Shown piece after piece: positions 23,238 through 34,048 of a stretch of 57,159 bases of DNA. This DNA is from Symbiodinium natans (Eukaryota; Sar; Dinophyceae; Suessiales; Symbiodiniaceae). Both the position numbers and the translations under genes were made by a program. The stretch is from the NCBI GenBank assembly GCA_905221605.1, contig CAJNDS010000238.1, forward strand, positions 133,101 through 190,259, written 5' to 3'. The stretch's first letter is position 1, and every line of letters starts with the position of its first letter. Under the pieces are notes generated by a model. The model did not search any database. It saw nothing but the letters and a program-made list of their open reading frames with translations, and was not told the DNA's origin.

Positions 23238-23267
23238 CCCCTAAACCCTAAACCCTAAACCCTAAAG
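23238..23267. repeat. CCCTAAA array upstream of the cyclophilin exon
   Basis: Four units, ending 39 nt before the first recognised cyclophilin exon. Confidence 0.88.
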
Positions 23268-23306
23268 ATCCCCCTTGCAACATTCTTACTCTTCTCTCTT
23301 GCTCAG

Positions 23307-24536
23307 CTGGTTTCGGGACATTGCGGTTGCATTGCGTGGTTCTTGCGCTTGCGAGATGTTTGTGCCGCTTGAGGAGCTCTTCCGGGATCTGCTGCCCGTG
23401 GCAGCGGAGAACTTCCGGAAACTCTGTGCAGGCTATGCTGATGATGCTCGCCTGCAGTGAGGTCATCCAAGTTTTCAGAAAAGGTCTTGTCACGGGACCT
23501 TGCAGTACTGCATGCAGTAGTTCATGTTTCTCGTTGACACTCTCCTTTGCTGAGGATGGTGGGAAGAAGATCAGCTATGCGACTTGTCTCCAACTTTAGA
23601 GGTCTTCATTTCTTGTGGGCTCAAATCGAGTCTGATGCCGCAGCCTAGGCGAAAACATTCTTCGATCTCGTGCACACCAAGACTGTCGCCACAGGTGGAG
23701 ACATCGACGAAGCTCGGCATCGCAGCAGTGAACAATTTCTTCCCCAAGCCCTCAACCCTCTGAATCGTAAAAGGGTTTCACCTTGCTCTTGGTGTGAGGC
23801 CAGCGTACAGCTCGAGGGGATCGAGCAAAGCGGCCCTCTAAGGCACGCGAAGGCTGGGCCGGCGAAAATGGGTTAGGACTCGGCCGCTAGCCAAGCTTCG
23901 GGTTTAGGGTTGGGATCTTAAAATGGGCCAAGGGTTTGGGGTCAGCTTGCGCTTCTTGAGGGTTGATGTGATCATGGTGTAAGCGCAGCATACCACCGGA
24001 TCAGAACCGGGCAAGAACAGATCACGCCGCCTGCTCAGTTCTGCTGGATTGCACGTACTTTGTTTCAGAAACATCTGTCAAGATGATCATGCCGAGCGCT
24101 GGCATGTTGTGTGCATAGACTTTCTAAATTAAAAGTGTGTGCCACATGCACAGCAGCTTGATCCGAATGTGAACAGGCCGGTTTGCTGACTATGCCAATC
24201 GGCAATCTGAGTTCCTTCGACCCGCGCTTTCAGATCACTCTCGGTGCCTTACCTGGACATGTAAGATCGTTGGGCTCCGCCCGAGTTTTGCATGCCTATA
24301 GTGCCGATTGGTCTCTGTGGCGGTGCCAGTTAGTCTCAGCTGTCATCAGCTACAGGTCCTACTCCGAACCTTGATGGCTGCTCGACCCGAAACGGAAACA
24401 CCGTGCCTCCGATTCTCTTTGCTGTTTCCTATTTTGGCACAATGTTTCAAGCCTCTAAAGCGACAACTCTCTATTGATGCAAACATGGACAGCCGAGGCA
24501 AGCAAGTCATCTTCGGACAACTGCTGGCATCACCAG
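23307..24536 (+). CDS. Cyclophilin-type peptidyl-prolyl isomerase, divergent, partial
   Basis: Cyclophilins catalyse cis-trans isomerisation of X-Pro bonds. Three pieces match family landmarks in order. Exon 23307-about 23431 has FRDIAVAL and ELFRDLLPVAAENFRKLCAG, the classic N-terminal 'ELF.D..P.TAENFR.LC.G'. Exon 24177-24260 reads AGLLTMPIGNLSSFDPRFQI then TLGALPGH, aligning without gaps to 'G.LSMAN.G.NTNGSQFFI', and ends at a GTAAGA donor. A third exon (start 24451-24493, end 24536) has SRGKQVIFGQLL, matching 'LDGKHVVFG.V'. The exon with the catalytic Arg (FHR.I..FM.QGGD) was not found; GGKKISYATC near 23553-23582 is a weak candidate for part of it. Active-site positions look changed: the second Phe of QFF is Gln, and the His of GKH is Gln. 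So this may be a weakly active or inactive cyclophilin, or a decayed gene. Confidence 0.66.
23673..23807. repeat. Dispersed duplication, copy A
   Basis: About 135 bp starting cacaccaagactgtcgcc, repeated with changes at 35521-35656 in the same orientation. It lies within the cyclophilin gene span, probably in an intron. Confidence 0.85.
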
Positions 24537-26199
24537 GTCAGACGCACTCTTTCTTCGCAGCCCAATTGTTTTTGGATTAGGACAGCAGCACAATGACACC
24601 AGCACCATTTCTTGTGCATGCGAGGTGCTGCGCTGCATCCACTTCACTGGGTAGAGGCCAGGGTGCCCCAAGACTGACACAGTGGCCACGACCAGCATAA
24701 ACCTGCCGCACAAGCCCAAACCCCGAACGACTGCGTGATCGAGCATGAATTAGCTGCATGCAGCCCCTGAAACGGCCACACTCTGACCAGATGAAGTTTG
24801 GAGTTCGGATGCTTTTGAGTGTACGGCTTCAGCAAGCCTCTTAGAATTGCCCAGCTTCAGGTTCAAGGTTGCCCAATCATCTCCGGGATCGCCACTGAAT
24901 GTACATTACGGTTCTTCCACGGCGGCCGGCAAAGTCACGCAAGCTAGGGTAGCGCGGAGAGTCTGTTGTGTTTCTGTTTGTTTCAGCAGCTTGGGGCACT
25001 GGACTGTCATAGGTAAGCAATGAATGGCAAGCTTAAACCCTAAACCCTTAACCCAACACCCCCTAGCTGTCGTTGGAAAGGGGCGTAACAAGTCTATCAG
25101 GTACAGTGTACAGAGCACCTAAATGAAACGGTCGTAACAGCAACAGGGCGCTGAGCTTCGTGCTCTGGGCTTATGGGTCATGCCTGCAAAAGCTGGCCTA
25201 AATATTGCCGACTGACAGGTCTCGTGTGATTATAAGCCCTTCAACTGGACAATTGAAAAACTTGGGTAGAGCGAACCACACTGCACCACATGATGCGCAG
25301 TTGGCCAGCCTTCTTCACAGGCTGTGAGCACCTCTACCGGCACACCCAGCACTTGGGCATCAATTTGTTTTCGCTCCAAGCCGTGCTTGTTACGCGGGGT
25401 GCCAACCTCGACCTACATCCTTCAAGCCCTTCAATTCCTAGCTTTCAAAGCATGGGACACGTAAATTCCTCATCGGAATCCCTTGAATGTCGGTCAACAT
25501 TCTCAGGAGAGGAGGTGCAAGTCGAAGCTTGCGGCGAGTGCACCACGGAGGAGTGCCAGGCAAACGGGTCGGAACCCAGCGATGCAAGGTTTTCAGGGAT
25601 TTTGGGTCTGGACTCTGCAGCAGCCCACGCAGTGCTGCACAGCAAATGAGCGAGAGTGCAGCGCCAGAAACCTCAAGGAGACTTCCTTTCCAAAGGCAGC
25701 CTCTCCCCAAAAGGTGCAGAATTTGATGAAAACACCGCCACCGAAACCCAAGACCATTGACAGGTTCTTCTCGGAGCGATGGTCATGGCAGCGCAGGCAA
25801 CTCTCTCCGACCACGCGTAATATTTTTGCAGTTTCGCAGTGTGGTGGCTTCCTGTGGTGGTTTCCTAACCTCAGTCGCTGCTGGCATGAGGTTGCATGGT
25901 TATTGTCTGTTGTTTTGTTGGCGTAAATTTTCTTGTATCTCCAGACCGATTGTAAGGGCTTGAACCCTCTGGAGGTGGACCGAACGTCAGAAAGTCAAGC
26001 GGACCGCTATGGCCGATCAGGCGAGCAAACGATAGATTTGGTTGGATTCGGATTTGGCTGGTTCGGTTGACCCTTGGGCTCGAAGCTCTCTTGCAGGCCT
26101 CTTGCATGGCGAGTTGGAAGACGCCTCGGCTTCAGCAACTGCGAACATTCAAGATCGCACGTCACAATAACATAGTATGTTTAAGTGTGTTCGAGCTCC

Positions 26200-26500
26200 T
26201 GCTCCAAGGCAGTGACAAGCGATAACTTGTCCCAAGTTCTGGAATTGACTGACACTTGGAGCGCAATGCGGAGTTCTCGATTGTGGGCTGGATCGAAGCA
26301 ACTGTGGGCTGTCCACAATGAAACAAACTTGTTGCAAGCCGAGGAAGATCTGCTGGGACATCTTGAGTGGGCATGCAAGCGCACTATGGCTGATAGCGAG
26401 CGTGACCGATGCTTGGCAAAACTGGTGCCAGCGAAGGATTTCAAACCAGCATTGCTTTCGATGGAACTGACCACTACACCGGGCGTGTCTCCCGGAAAGG
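26200..26500. CDS. Coding-like segment, strand unresolved
   Basis: Both strands give protein-like reading. Plus: TNLLQAEEDLLGHLEWACKR followed by TMADSERDRCLAKLVPAKD. Minus: LRIALQVSVNSRTWDKLSLV then TALEQELEHT. Flanking candidates at 27030-27432 favour the minus strand. Only one direction is likely to be real. Confidence 0.28.
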
Positions 26501-26646
26501 TGTGACAAGACGAGAAGTTGTTTTTCATGTCCACGGCTCAGGTAAAGCAGGCCTGCTCGAAGTGAAGTTGAAGCACCTTGCCTAAAGGTGTTTGGTTAAA
26601 GCCCTAAGGGCTCACAGAGTAGACCCTCAGCTGAAACCGAAATCCT

Positions 26647-26800
26647 TCTCTAAGTCCTAAACCCTAGACCCTAAACCCTAAATGCAAAACCCTAACTGCA
26701 CCTTCTACAAGGCCATGAAAGGATTACACAGAGTACTGAATGCTGACCCCGAAGCTCACAAAACAGGAACTGCTAGGTTTAGGGTTTGGGTTTAGGGCCA
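26647..26800. repeat. Short CCCTAAA and TTTAGGG blocks
   Basis: CCCTAAA words at 26647-26682 and TTTAGGG words at 26775-26798, the same outward arrangement as at 10497/10688 but short. Confidence 0.7.
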
Positions 26801-27029
26801 AGCAAGAATGCCTCACATGGCTCGTGGACTCACCAGCCTGCCTGGGAGATTCGTTTTCATCGTCGTCCTTGTGGGCCACATGAGCCCTAACAGGGTTGGG
26901 GTCTGTCGTGCATATACCCTAAGGGATTAGGCCCGCCAAGGTTGTCATGGGGTACAATGCGGCCCCCATACCACATGCATGACACATGTCGTGATTTCAA
27001 GGCACTTTCTCGGGCAGCGACAAGGGATC

Positions 27030-27432
27030 CAAAGCTGTTTTTCCAGAAGAGGAACCCGAGTTGCTGTGAATGCAGTTGTCAGAATTGTCCGACCAAGGTC
27101 GCTGATGGCAGCCTTGCGCAAAGTGGCATTCAAAGCAGGCGCTCACTTTGGCAACCAATTTGTTAGACATTTGGCATGCTGTGAGTTGAGCAAGTTACCT
27201 TCTGGCAGGAGAAGTAAATGGATTTGAAAATAGACTGGCCTTGGATGCCAAAGGCCAGCTTGGCCGTGCCAAAGATTTGGTGACTCGAACGCATTGCAAG
27301 TTCATTATTGAGGAGATCATTGCTTGCTTCTTCTCTTGTGAGCCTCGTTTGCTGAGGAGCAATCACTGCTGCGTGTGTATTAGCCGACAAGGTCAGCACA
27401 AGGCAGGCAAAAAATGAAGTTTGCACTGGCAT
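27030..27432 (-). CDS. Candidate secreted protein, first exons
   Basis: The minus-strand ATG at 27432 opens a clear signal peptide: MPVQTSFFACLVLTLSANTH, with likely cleavage after THA. It is followed by a polar region (QQTRLTREEASNDLLNNEL) and ends near FGIQGQ. A second segment at about 27150-27030 reads TLRKAAISDLGRTILTTAFT and may be the next exon. No family recognised. It would run opposite to the calpain and RING genes. Confidence 0.38.
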
Positions 27433-27678
27433 GTGCACAGCTCATTTTGAAAGTTTTGATTGGCTGGGGGATATCTTCGAGCTCGTCATGGTAGAGTTAT
27501 CATGTGAAATTTATGACCGGTATCGAGACTTCTGAGAACTTATGATAAGATCAGAGACATTAGATGAGAAAGGATCTCACCAAAGGCATTAATTACTCAA
27601 AGCCTCTCGACCTAGTTGGAAAATGATGAAGTCAAGATGTTCGAGGGCGTGAGGCTTCACGACCTCGGCGAAGTGCAC

Positions 27679-27907
27679 TCAATGCATGTTATCTTTGTTT
27701 ACGTTTGTCATGTGGCTGAGAGTTTCAGCCTGCAGCGCTTGGATGAGAACCGCGATTGACTTCTTCACGTCCTGGCACTTGACAACGTTTATCCCAAAGC
27801 CGTGCAGTGGCAGTTCAGGGTTGCCTCTAAATTGTCCCCTTGGACATGGCAAACCCATGATAACAGCAGCCCGTTTCGGTTCAAAGGCTGGCATGCCATT
27901 CCACTGA
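27679..27907 (-). CDS. Candidate last exon of another minus-strand gene
   Basis: The minus strand reads RAAVIMGLPCPRGQFRGNPE, then VVKCQDVKKSIAVLIQALQA, and ends soon after in a stop. It sits just upstream (in the minus direction) of the signal-peptide exon at 27432, as expected for two genes in tandem. No family recognised. Confidence 0.3.
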
Positions 27908-28347
27908 CTCTGGAAGCTCATCTGCTCCCCATACTGCAGGCCAAAGCGTCCCAAGCAATGCCAAAACCTTCAACCCAGGTTTAGGGTTAATCCTACACCA
28001 CAAACCCTTGATCTCCATCCACCACAAGGAGAACCACAAGTCCCTCAGCAAACCCAAAATGTCACGACTTGCTTCCAAGATTGAGTCAAAGTAGCCACAT
28101 CCTCGCCCGAGGGGAAGCAGGCAAGGGCAGGGATCCTTTTTCGGGGGTTGAACACGATCTCGGAGTAGGTGTATACAGATATATGCATACGGCGGTACGG
28201 CGGTGTAACCGTACCTGGTTTTCCTTACTTATACGGCTTGGGGTGAGGGGGGGGATGGTTTACTGGCATGTCCTTCTTACTGTTACCGACGCTCTGTTAA
28301 CGCGCCGACGACGCCCCGGCCACATCGGTATTGACAGTGTTTTCGAC

Positions 28348-28917
28348 GATGATTCCGTACATGTTGCCAGTCCGTGCGACTCCCCAGAGCATCCATGCCC
28401 GCACGATGATTCCGTACATGTTGCCAGTCCGTGCGATTCCCCAAAGCATCCATGCCCGCACGATGATTCCGTACATGTTGCCAGTCTGTGCGATTCCCCA
28501 GAGCATCCATGCCCGCACGATGATTCCGTACATGTTGCCAGTCCGTGCGATTCCCCAAAGCATCCATGCCCGCACGATGATTCCGTACATGTTGCCAGTC
28601 CGTGCGATTCCCCAAAGCATCCATGCCCGCACGATGATTCCGTACATGTTGCCAGTCCGTGCGATTCCCCAAAGCATCCATGCCCGCACGATGATTCCGT
28701 ACATGTTGCCAGTCCGTGCGATTCCCCAAAGCATCCATGCCCGCACGATGATTCCGTACATGTTGCCAGTCTATGCGATTCCCCAGAGCATCCATGCCCG
28801 CACGATGATTCCGTACATGTTGCCAGTCCGTGCGATTCCCCAGAGCATCCATGCCCGCACGATGATTCCGTACATGTTGCCAGTCTGTGCGATTTCCCAG
28901 AGCATCCATGCCCGCAC
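28348..28917. repeat. 57-bp minisatellite, ten copies
   Basis: Ten head-to-tail 57-bp units (gatgattccgtacatgttgc start) with few substitutions (C/T in gtCcgtg, A/G in caAagc). As 57 is 19 codons and five of six frames lack stops within the unit, long open frames occur on both strands (for example DDSVHVASPCDSPEHPCPH). These are likely by-products, although expression cannot be excluded. Confidence 0.96.
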
Positions 28918-28929
28918 GATGCAAAGCCG

Positions 28930-30300
28930 TTGCAAAGCTTTAACTGTTGCCTCCGGACCGCAGGCCCAAGAGAAAAGTCGCATGGCATTGCTCTGCAAGC
29001 CCAAACAACAGCACGACGCCTTTTTTAGTAAAAACCCAACGATTCGCACCGATGACCTCCAAAATCGGCCTTATTTAACTGTCAACATAAGCATTTCACC
29101 TAGGCGAAAAGCTAACTTGTACTAAATATAGGGTACGATTTCAACGGCGGCGGGTATATGCATATGTAGTTGTGCCCCGGCGGAAATGACATCGGAACTA
29201 CAAAAGCGATTCCTGTGCTTCCATGTCGTAAGGCCTCTTGTGCAGAAAGGACACATGCACCCCAGGAAAGAAATTTCCACTTTCAAGAAAGAAATGTCGC
29301 CTGTGCCTTGTCCGTTTTTTCTGCCGGGATTATTTGCTGGCATCTTGCGATGCAGTTTGCAAAGCACACGTGCAGAGAGCACAGGCTTGGATGCTACCGG
29401 GTTGGGTGCTCCGATTCTGTCAGGCAAATCTTCATGGGCTGTTGTGCCGCGGTCCCAGCTTGCTGTTTGCAGAGTACGCACCTGCAGGTAGCCATGTGCG
29501 TTGATCCTAATTATGATGGAGATTTGAATATTGCAACGGCGTCTATAGAACGAGATCGCAGGGTCTATAAGATTTATAGGGCTTAGGATTAAGGCTTATG
29601 GGGCTTGGTTATTAAGGATTGAGAATGTCGTACTTGAAAGAATCTAAAACGAAGCTTCCCAAAAGCGTCCCAAACACATCTATTCCGACGTGTATCTGGA
29701 CACGAAGGTTTCTGCGACAGGCCATCGCTCTAACATATCACGTAGTGAAGCTACCCTAAACCCTTGCTAAATCCTAAGTCCTAAGTCAAGAAGTAGGGAT
29801 GATGGCGGACCAAGAATCGATTGTCAAGTGAGATACGGCGCAAATACTTATGTCCAAAAGCCTCAAATCCAAGTAAGTCGGAGAAGCGTGCGTTCCCGAA
29901 TAAAGCTTCCAGCCATGGATCATACAAACCAAGGCAAAGCGCGACTCAAGGCATCCCATCGTTGGAGGGAAAAGACCCGCCACCGCCCCGAATTACAAGG
30001 ATGGGATGCCCAAGTGTCCAAGAACAACGCGTTCCCAAAAGAACCATGCACCCTCAAAAAAATTAGAGGCGACGTACTAGACCCATCATCGCGGAAGCAG
30101 CCGCAAGCAATTCGGGACGTAAGCTGGCGGGACCTTCGATGGGAAACACTCCTGGCAACGGACAGATATCAATTGACTAAGTAGACATCTAACGAGAAGA
30201 AAGGAACGTTTAAGCCCTAAGTCCGACACCCTACGTCCGTATGGAATTACATCTTTATATGGTTGAGAATCTGTAGTCCGACCCAGCACCCAAATTAATA
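28930..30300. other. No confident gene
   Basis: A short plus-strand stretch near 29490-29580 (VDPNYDGDLNIATASIERD) after ctgcag is exon-like but isolated. Confidence 0.35.
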
Positions 30301-31230
30301 CCGCACCCCTAATAAACCTAAAATCTACAGCGGGGTTTCGGCAGATTTCGGAGGGTATTGAAAATTTTGAGATTCAAATATTAGGGGGTTAGGATTTAAA
30401 CATAAAGTCGGCATTGTGATCTTTACATTTTCGGGGACTTAAGTTTATAAATTGATAAAGGGACTTCGAATGAAATATTATTATCATCATTTAGACAAAT
30501 ATAATTGCTTTGGAATATTAAGATTTTTCTTCTATATCTGGGATACAATTACTTTTGATTTTCGAACAAAATTATGGTAATATCAGAGAAAATTTAGAAT
30601 TTAAAAATTTCTTTTTCTAACATCTTCATGATAGAAACATCTCTATAAAAGGCTACGGGCTCGACTCTTATTTTCCCTCTGCGGTCGCTTTGTGGGATGT
30701 CTCGCCTCTTCTTCCGGTCGATTTGGCTGCTTGGGAGGGCTTTAAAGAGGGATCTTGAAAATTCTGGGAGTTTTTTAACGTTTATCATCTGAAAATCTTG
30801 GGAATTTGGGGAATCACTTGGAGTTGAAAATTCCCTTAATTTAGGAATCATTCGGATTGAGGTTTAAGTTTTCTGGATTGGATTAAGGTTCTAGTGTAAT
30901 GGTACGATTTCTATGTTAGGTTCTTTGTCAAGAGAATTCCTGTCACGTAGAGAGACTCATGATGGTATGGTTTCTTGGAGCTGGAGTCCTTATTTTAGTG
31001 TATCAGTTAGACCAAGATATGAGAGTTAGGGTCTCAAGATACGATGGGTGAACAAGACTATAGAACAAGAATGAGAGAGATGAATGACACGTCCTAAAGA
31101 TGAATCATAAGTCTATTATTTGGTCAATATCTATTGAAAGTCGAAGGAAAATTCTTATTCCTTCAGGGGCCAGGATTCAAAACCTTCGGAACGAAATTTC
31201 AGAAATGCAATTATATCACCCAAATCCAAA
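30300..31230. other. AT-rich block
   Basis: Clearly lower GC than its surroundings, with no telomere-like repeats and no GC3-rich exon. One 85-codon minus-strand frame (30594-30851, MIPKLREFSTPSDSPNSQ start) ends inside it; it is AT-coded and unrecognised. The block may be long intergenic DNA or foreign sequence. Confidence 0.6.
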
Positions 31231-31489
31231 CTCCAAAGCCCCTAAGCCCTCAAGCCTGAAAGTCCCTCCCTTGCGCGAATTCCCCAACGTGATTTTCCGG
31301 CAGGGGAGGGGGGTGGGGGGTTGCCTGTGTGCACTTGGAGGAAGTGGTTTTCTGGGGAGGGGTCCAGTCTGCAATGATTTTCCGTAAATGACAATCTCTG
31401 GTTGCGGCGCGGCATTTATGAAGCTGTGGAGCTTCCGCACGCGTTGAAAGCCAAAGCTGCGCTCCTAGTGTGCTTGGCTGTCTGGCAAG

Positions 31490-31915
31490 TCATACGGGGA
31501 TGACCATGATAATAAAGGGGGCTGCCAATTTGACCGCAAGTGTTGGAAGGACCCGACAAGAAACATCATTTTGTTCCTTATGTGATGTGCTGACTAAGGC
31601 CATGTGGATGACGCTCAAGAGTTCGAGGACAGCAAACAGTAGAAGTGAGTATGTCGCAGCGGCAAGTACTCGTCGTGTAATGTTATCGCTCTGCGCAGGA
31701 TGGGAAGTTCGGGGTTGCACTCCATCGACTTCCAGTGTGGTTGTCTCAGCAAAGCGGTGAACACGTGTCAGCCGGTCGGGACTTTCATTCCAACGGCCTG
31801 CTGGAGACTCCCTGCGTGCAGTGGGCAAAGCTTTTCGCAGGGTTGGAATGATTCGGGGTTGACACCACCAATTCCTCCGGCCATTGTGGCTCAGGGGCAT
31901 GTGTGGGCAAGGCAT
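31490..31915 (-). CDS. Open frame with two hydrophobic segments, doubtful
   Basis: A 141-codon minus-strand frame whose C-terminal half has VLAAATYSLLLFAVLELLSV and LAVKLAAPFIIMVIPV, which would be membrane helices. No splice support and no family recognised. Plus-strand frames here are less protein-like. Confidence 0.22.
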   Translation of the reverse strand: MPCPHMPLSHNGRRNWWCQPRIIPTLRKALPTARRESPAGRWNESPDRLTRVHRFAETTTLEVDGVQPRTSHPAQSDNITRRVLAAATYSLLLFAVLELLSVIHMALVSTSHKEQNDVSCRVLPTLAVKLAAPFIIMVIPV

Positions 31916-31972
31916 CGCCTCAGTTCACCCATGGGGCTTTGTTCCGTGTGGTAGTCGGTAGTCGTAGTATCC

Positions 31973-32308
31973 ATGAATGCTGGTCCGAAGCGCCGGCCTC
32001 ACTTCGCAATCCGCAAGGGCGATGTCTACAAAGCATGCTTGAAATGCAGCGTCATCAACCTCGCGCACCACTACCACGAGTGTCCCAAGAACGGCCGTAG
32101 GAGACGGCCAGGAAAGATGACGGGTCCAGGTTTTGCACAGCAGCAGACTCTTCTCCGCGGGTTGTTGCAGAGGTGCGGTGGTAAGACCATGAAAATAACA
32201 TCCGTCGGTGCCGGGGAGACGGTGTTGGGCTATGCTGCTGCAGACCTCTTACAGCAGATCCAGGCAGAAAGGGTCGAGGAGGACGAGGAAGAGAAGGCGG
32301 CTCAGTAG
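31973..32308 (+). CDS. Small basic protein with CxxC...H...C cluster, unknown
   Basis: Complete 111-codon frame with a real ATG and TAG. It starts MNAGPKRRPHFAIRKGD and has a possible metal site CLKCSVINLAHHYHEC. This resembles a zinc knuckle, but the Cys-to-His spacing is longer than the standard CX2CX4HX4C. A basic stretch GRRRRPGKM follows, then a helical segment and an acidic C-terminus (ERVEEDEEEKAAQ). A TAG trinucleotide sits five bases before the ATG and could serve as a leader acceptor. No family recognised. It may be an independent single-exon gene, or a 5' exon of the downstream coiled-coil/RING gene. Confidence 0.5.
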   Translation: MNAGPKRRPHFAIRKGDVYKACLKCSVINLAHHYHECPKNGRRRRPGKMTGPGFAQQQTLLRGLLQRCGGKTMKITSVGAGETVLGYAAADLLQQIQAERVEEDEEEKAAQ

Positions 32309-32899
32309 GTGAACCACTAGAAGTTCTTGAGTTGTTTTCGGGCATTGTCATTGGCAGTGGAAGCTGCTCCTTCCATGTCTGCGAATCGCATAGGCCCAAA
32401 ATGCCATGAAAGGAAGCTGCTACTTTAATCGTTTCATCCTAATACCCCTCCCCACTCCCCCCTACCCCCGGCAATGCAAAACAGCTGCTTTTCCGAAGCG
32501 GTCAGGAAACATAGGAAATGCAATTCTTCACACCAGAATAGACACAGGCTTTCTTTGTGTGCTGCTCCTTGACCATGGGCCCTGTTTCTGGCTATCCGCA
32601 AGGCAGGCATGCCACCCGCGATCCAGGCGGAGGCTGTCCCGTACGTCCCGTACATGGGTGATTGGTAGAACATGGTGAACACAAGGTGTTACCTTCTTGC
32701 TGCATGTCTTTGCAACGTGTCCTCTGTTTATTCTGAAGAAGGTTGGGGGGGAGAGGGGGCCCAGGGTGCAAGAGGAAGGGGGGGGGGTGGGCGAGGGGGG
32801 TGTCGTGAGACAACGGTAAGGCCGGCGTGAGAGAACAGTAAGGCTTCACTTTACACGCACCCCCGTCGGCAGATTGTAGGTGTGCCTAACCAGAAACAG

Positions 32900-33290
32900 G
32901 AGAGACGTCGACAACTTGCGGCAAAAGATCAGCAGCTGGAGGCTTCCAGCTTCCACAAATGCCCACATTGCCTCGTTCGTGCAGCCTGCAGATCTTTGGT
33001 GAGGAACTGCAGCAGGAATTACAAGCACAAGCAAGCGAGGCCTGTGCTGACACTTGGGTTCGACAGATTCGTACGTGGGGGAGTTGATCGCAGGAGTCCC
33101 GGTTGCGCCATGACAAGGAGTGTCCGGGGGAGCGGGCGTGTCTGTAGTATGACCGAACAGCTGTTAACTTAGACCTGCTTGACATGTTTTGGTGCAGACA
33201 TCCAAAGTTCAACCAGCACTGCGCTTCAGGAGAAGGAAGCGCAGGAGCATCGCCGACAACTTGCAGAGAGAGATAAGCAGATGGAGGCCT
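32900..33290 (+). CDS. Candidate coiled-coil exons upstream of the RING exon
   Basis: Three short segments with a 5' AG and strongly heptad-like content. 32900-32960 encodes ERRRQLAAKDQQLEASSF. 32991-33065 contains EELQQELQAQASEACADTW. 33198-33290 contains EHRRQLAERDKQMEAF. The first and third are clearly related (RRQLA..D.Q.EA), which suggests exon duplication. Their content continues naturally into the coiled coil of the RING exon at 33460, so I group them with it. Exact ends and phases were not settled. Confidence 0.5.
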
Positions 33291-33459
33291 TTGAACGCCA
33301 CGCGCTGTGCCCACTTTCTACTCGGTGGCGTGTCGGTGCAATTTGTAGACCTGCTAGGCGCTGCAGCGAGCGCATGCTATGGAGGCCTGACGTGCTCGTG
33401 GCATTGACTTCGATGTGCTTTAACTTTGTCGCATCTCCCGACTGCTCAGTTCGGTGCAG

Positions 33460-33789
33460 GTTCAGGATCTGCAGAAGGGCTTCCGGCAATGGCGGCACAA
33501 CAGAGAATCTGAGCAGGACTTGCAGCAAGCGCTGCTCCAAAGCATGAACGAGGATTTGCAGAAGCAGGTACATGATCTAAACTTGCGGGTCCAGGCAATT
33601 ACAAAAACTTGCCTGATCTGCTGTGACGCAGACCCAGTCATGGCCTTTTTGCCGTGTGGCTGCGTCAGCCTCCGTAAGTCGTGCTGGGAGAAGGGATCCA
33701 TTAAACAGGCAGGGTCTCTGAAATGCCTGTCATGCAGGCGCGACGTGGGCTTTGTAGTGCAGGTTAAAATTCGTGGCTATGGTGGCTGA
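33460..33789 (+). CDS. Coiled-coil RING-like zinc-finger protein, terminal exon
   Basis: Terminal exon following a tgcag acceptor at 33459 and ending in TGA. The first 45 residues are Gln/Glu rich and helical (QDLQQALLQS, NEDLQKQV), a probable coiled coil. The remainder is a RING of the IAP/MGRN style: CLIC, then FLPCGC, then KSC, then KCLSCRRDV. The usual PCGH histidine is a Cys here. RING domains of this type normally recruit E2 enzymes and act as ubiquitin ligases; activity is inferred only. It is preceded by exon-like coiled-coil segments at 32900-32960, 32991-33065 and 33198-33290, probably the same gene. Confidence 0.72.
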   Translation, partial: VQDLQKGFRQWRHNRESEQDLQQALLQSMNEDLQKQVHDLNLRVQAITKTCLICCDADPVMAFLPCGCVSLRKSCWEKGSIKQAGSLKCLSCRRDVGFVVQVKIRGYGG

Positions 33790-34024
33790 AACGTTTCTTG
33801 CTCGAAACCCACCTGCGATCGGTGAGATACACATATCACACCATCGTCGAAGACCCTTGTTGTTTGACAGCAGGGGCAGGCGATGATAGTAGACGGTTCT
33901 AGACGGCGACGGTTCTAGACCGCTCTTGAAGAGATGGACAAAACTAATGCCGTGCTTGACTCTAGCCTGCGCCAGAGAACAGCTGTTAAGCCACGAAGCA
34001 CTTGCTTGGCAGCTTTCACGCGGT

Positions 34025-34048
34025 TGTGTGTGTGTGTGTGTGTGTGTT
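34025..34048. repeat. GT microsatellite
   Basis: About eleven GT units. Confidence 0.95.

Noticed and set aside
25640-25830. PCNA-binding (PIP-box) motif in KPKTIDRFF
   Set aside because: The first position is not Gln and the exon is unproven; too weak to report as a feature.
28348-28917. CRISPR array
   Set aside because: Units are contiguous 57-bp repeats without unique spacers, in a eukaryotic context.
28069-29125. Open frames of 319, 264 and 242 codons
   Set aside because: They consist mostly of the 57-bp minisatellite; five frames are open together, so length is no evidence for a gene.
31973-32308. Retrotransposon Gag zinc knuckle
   Set aside because: CX2C then His spacing does not fit the CX2CX4HX4C rule, and no reverse transcriptase or integrase is nearby.
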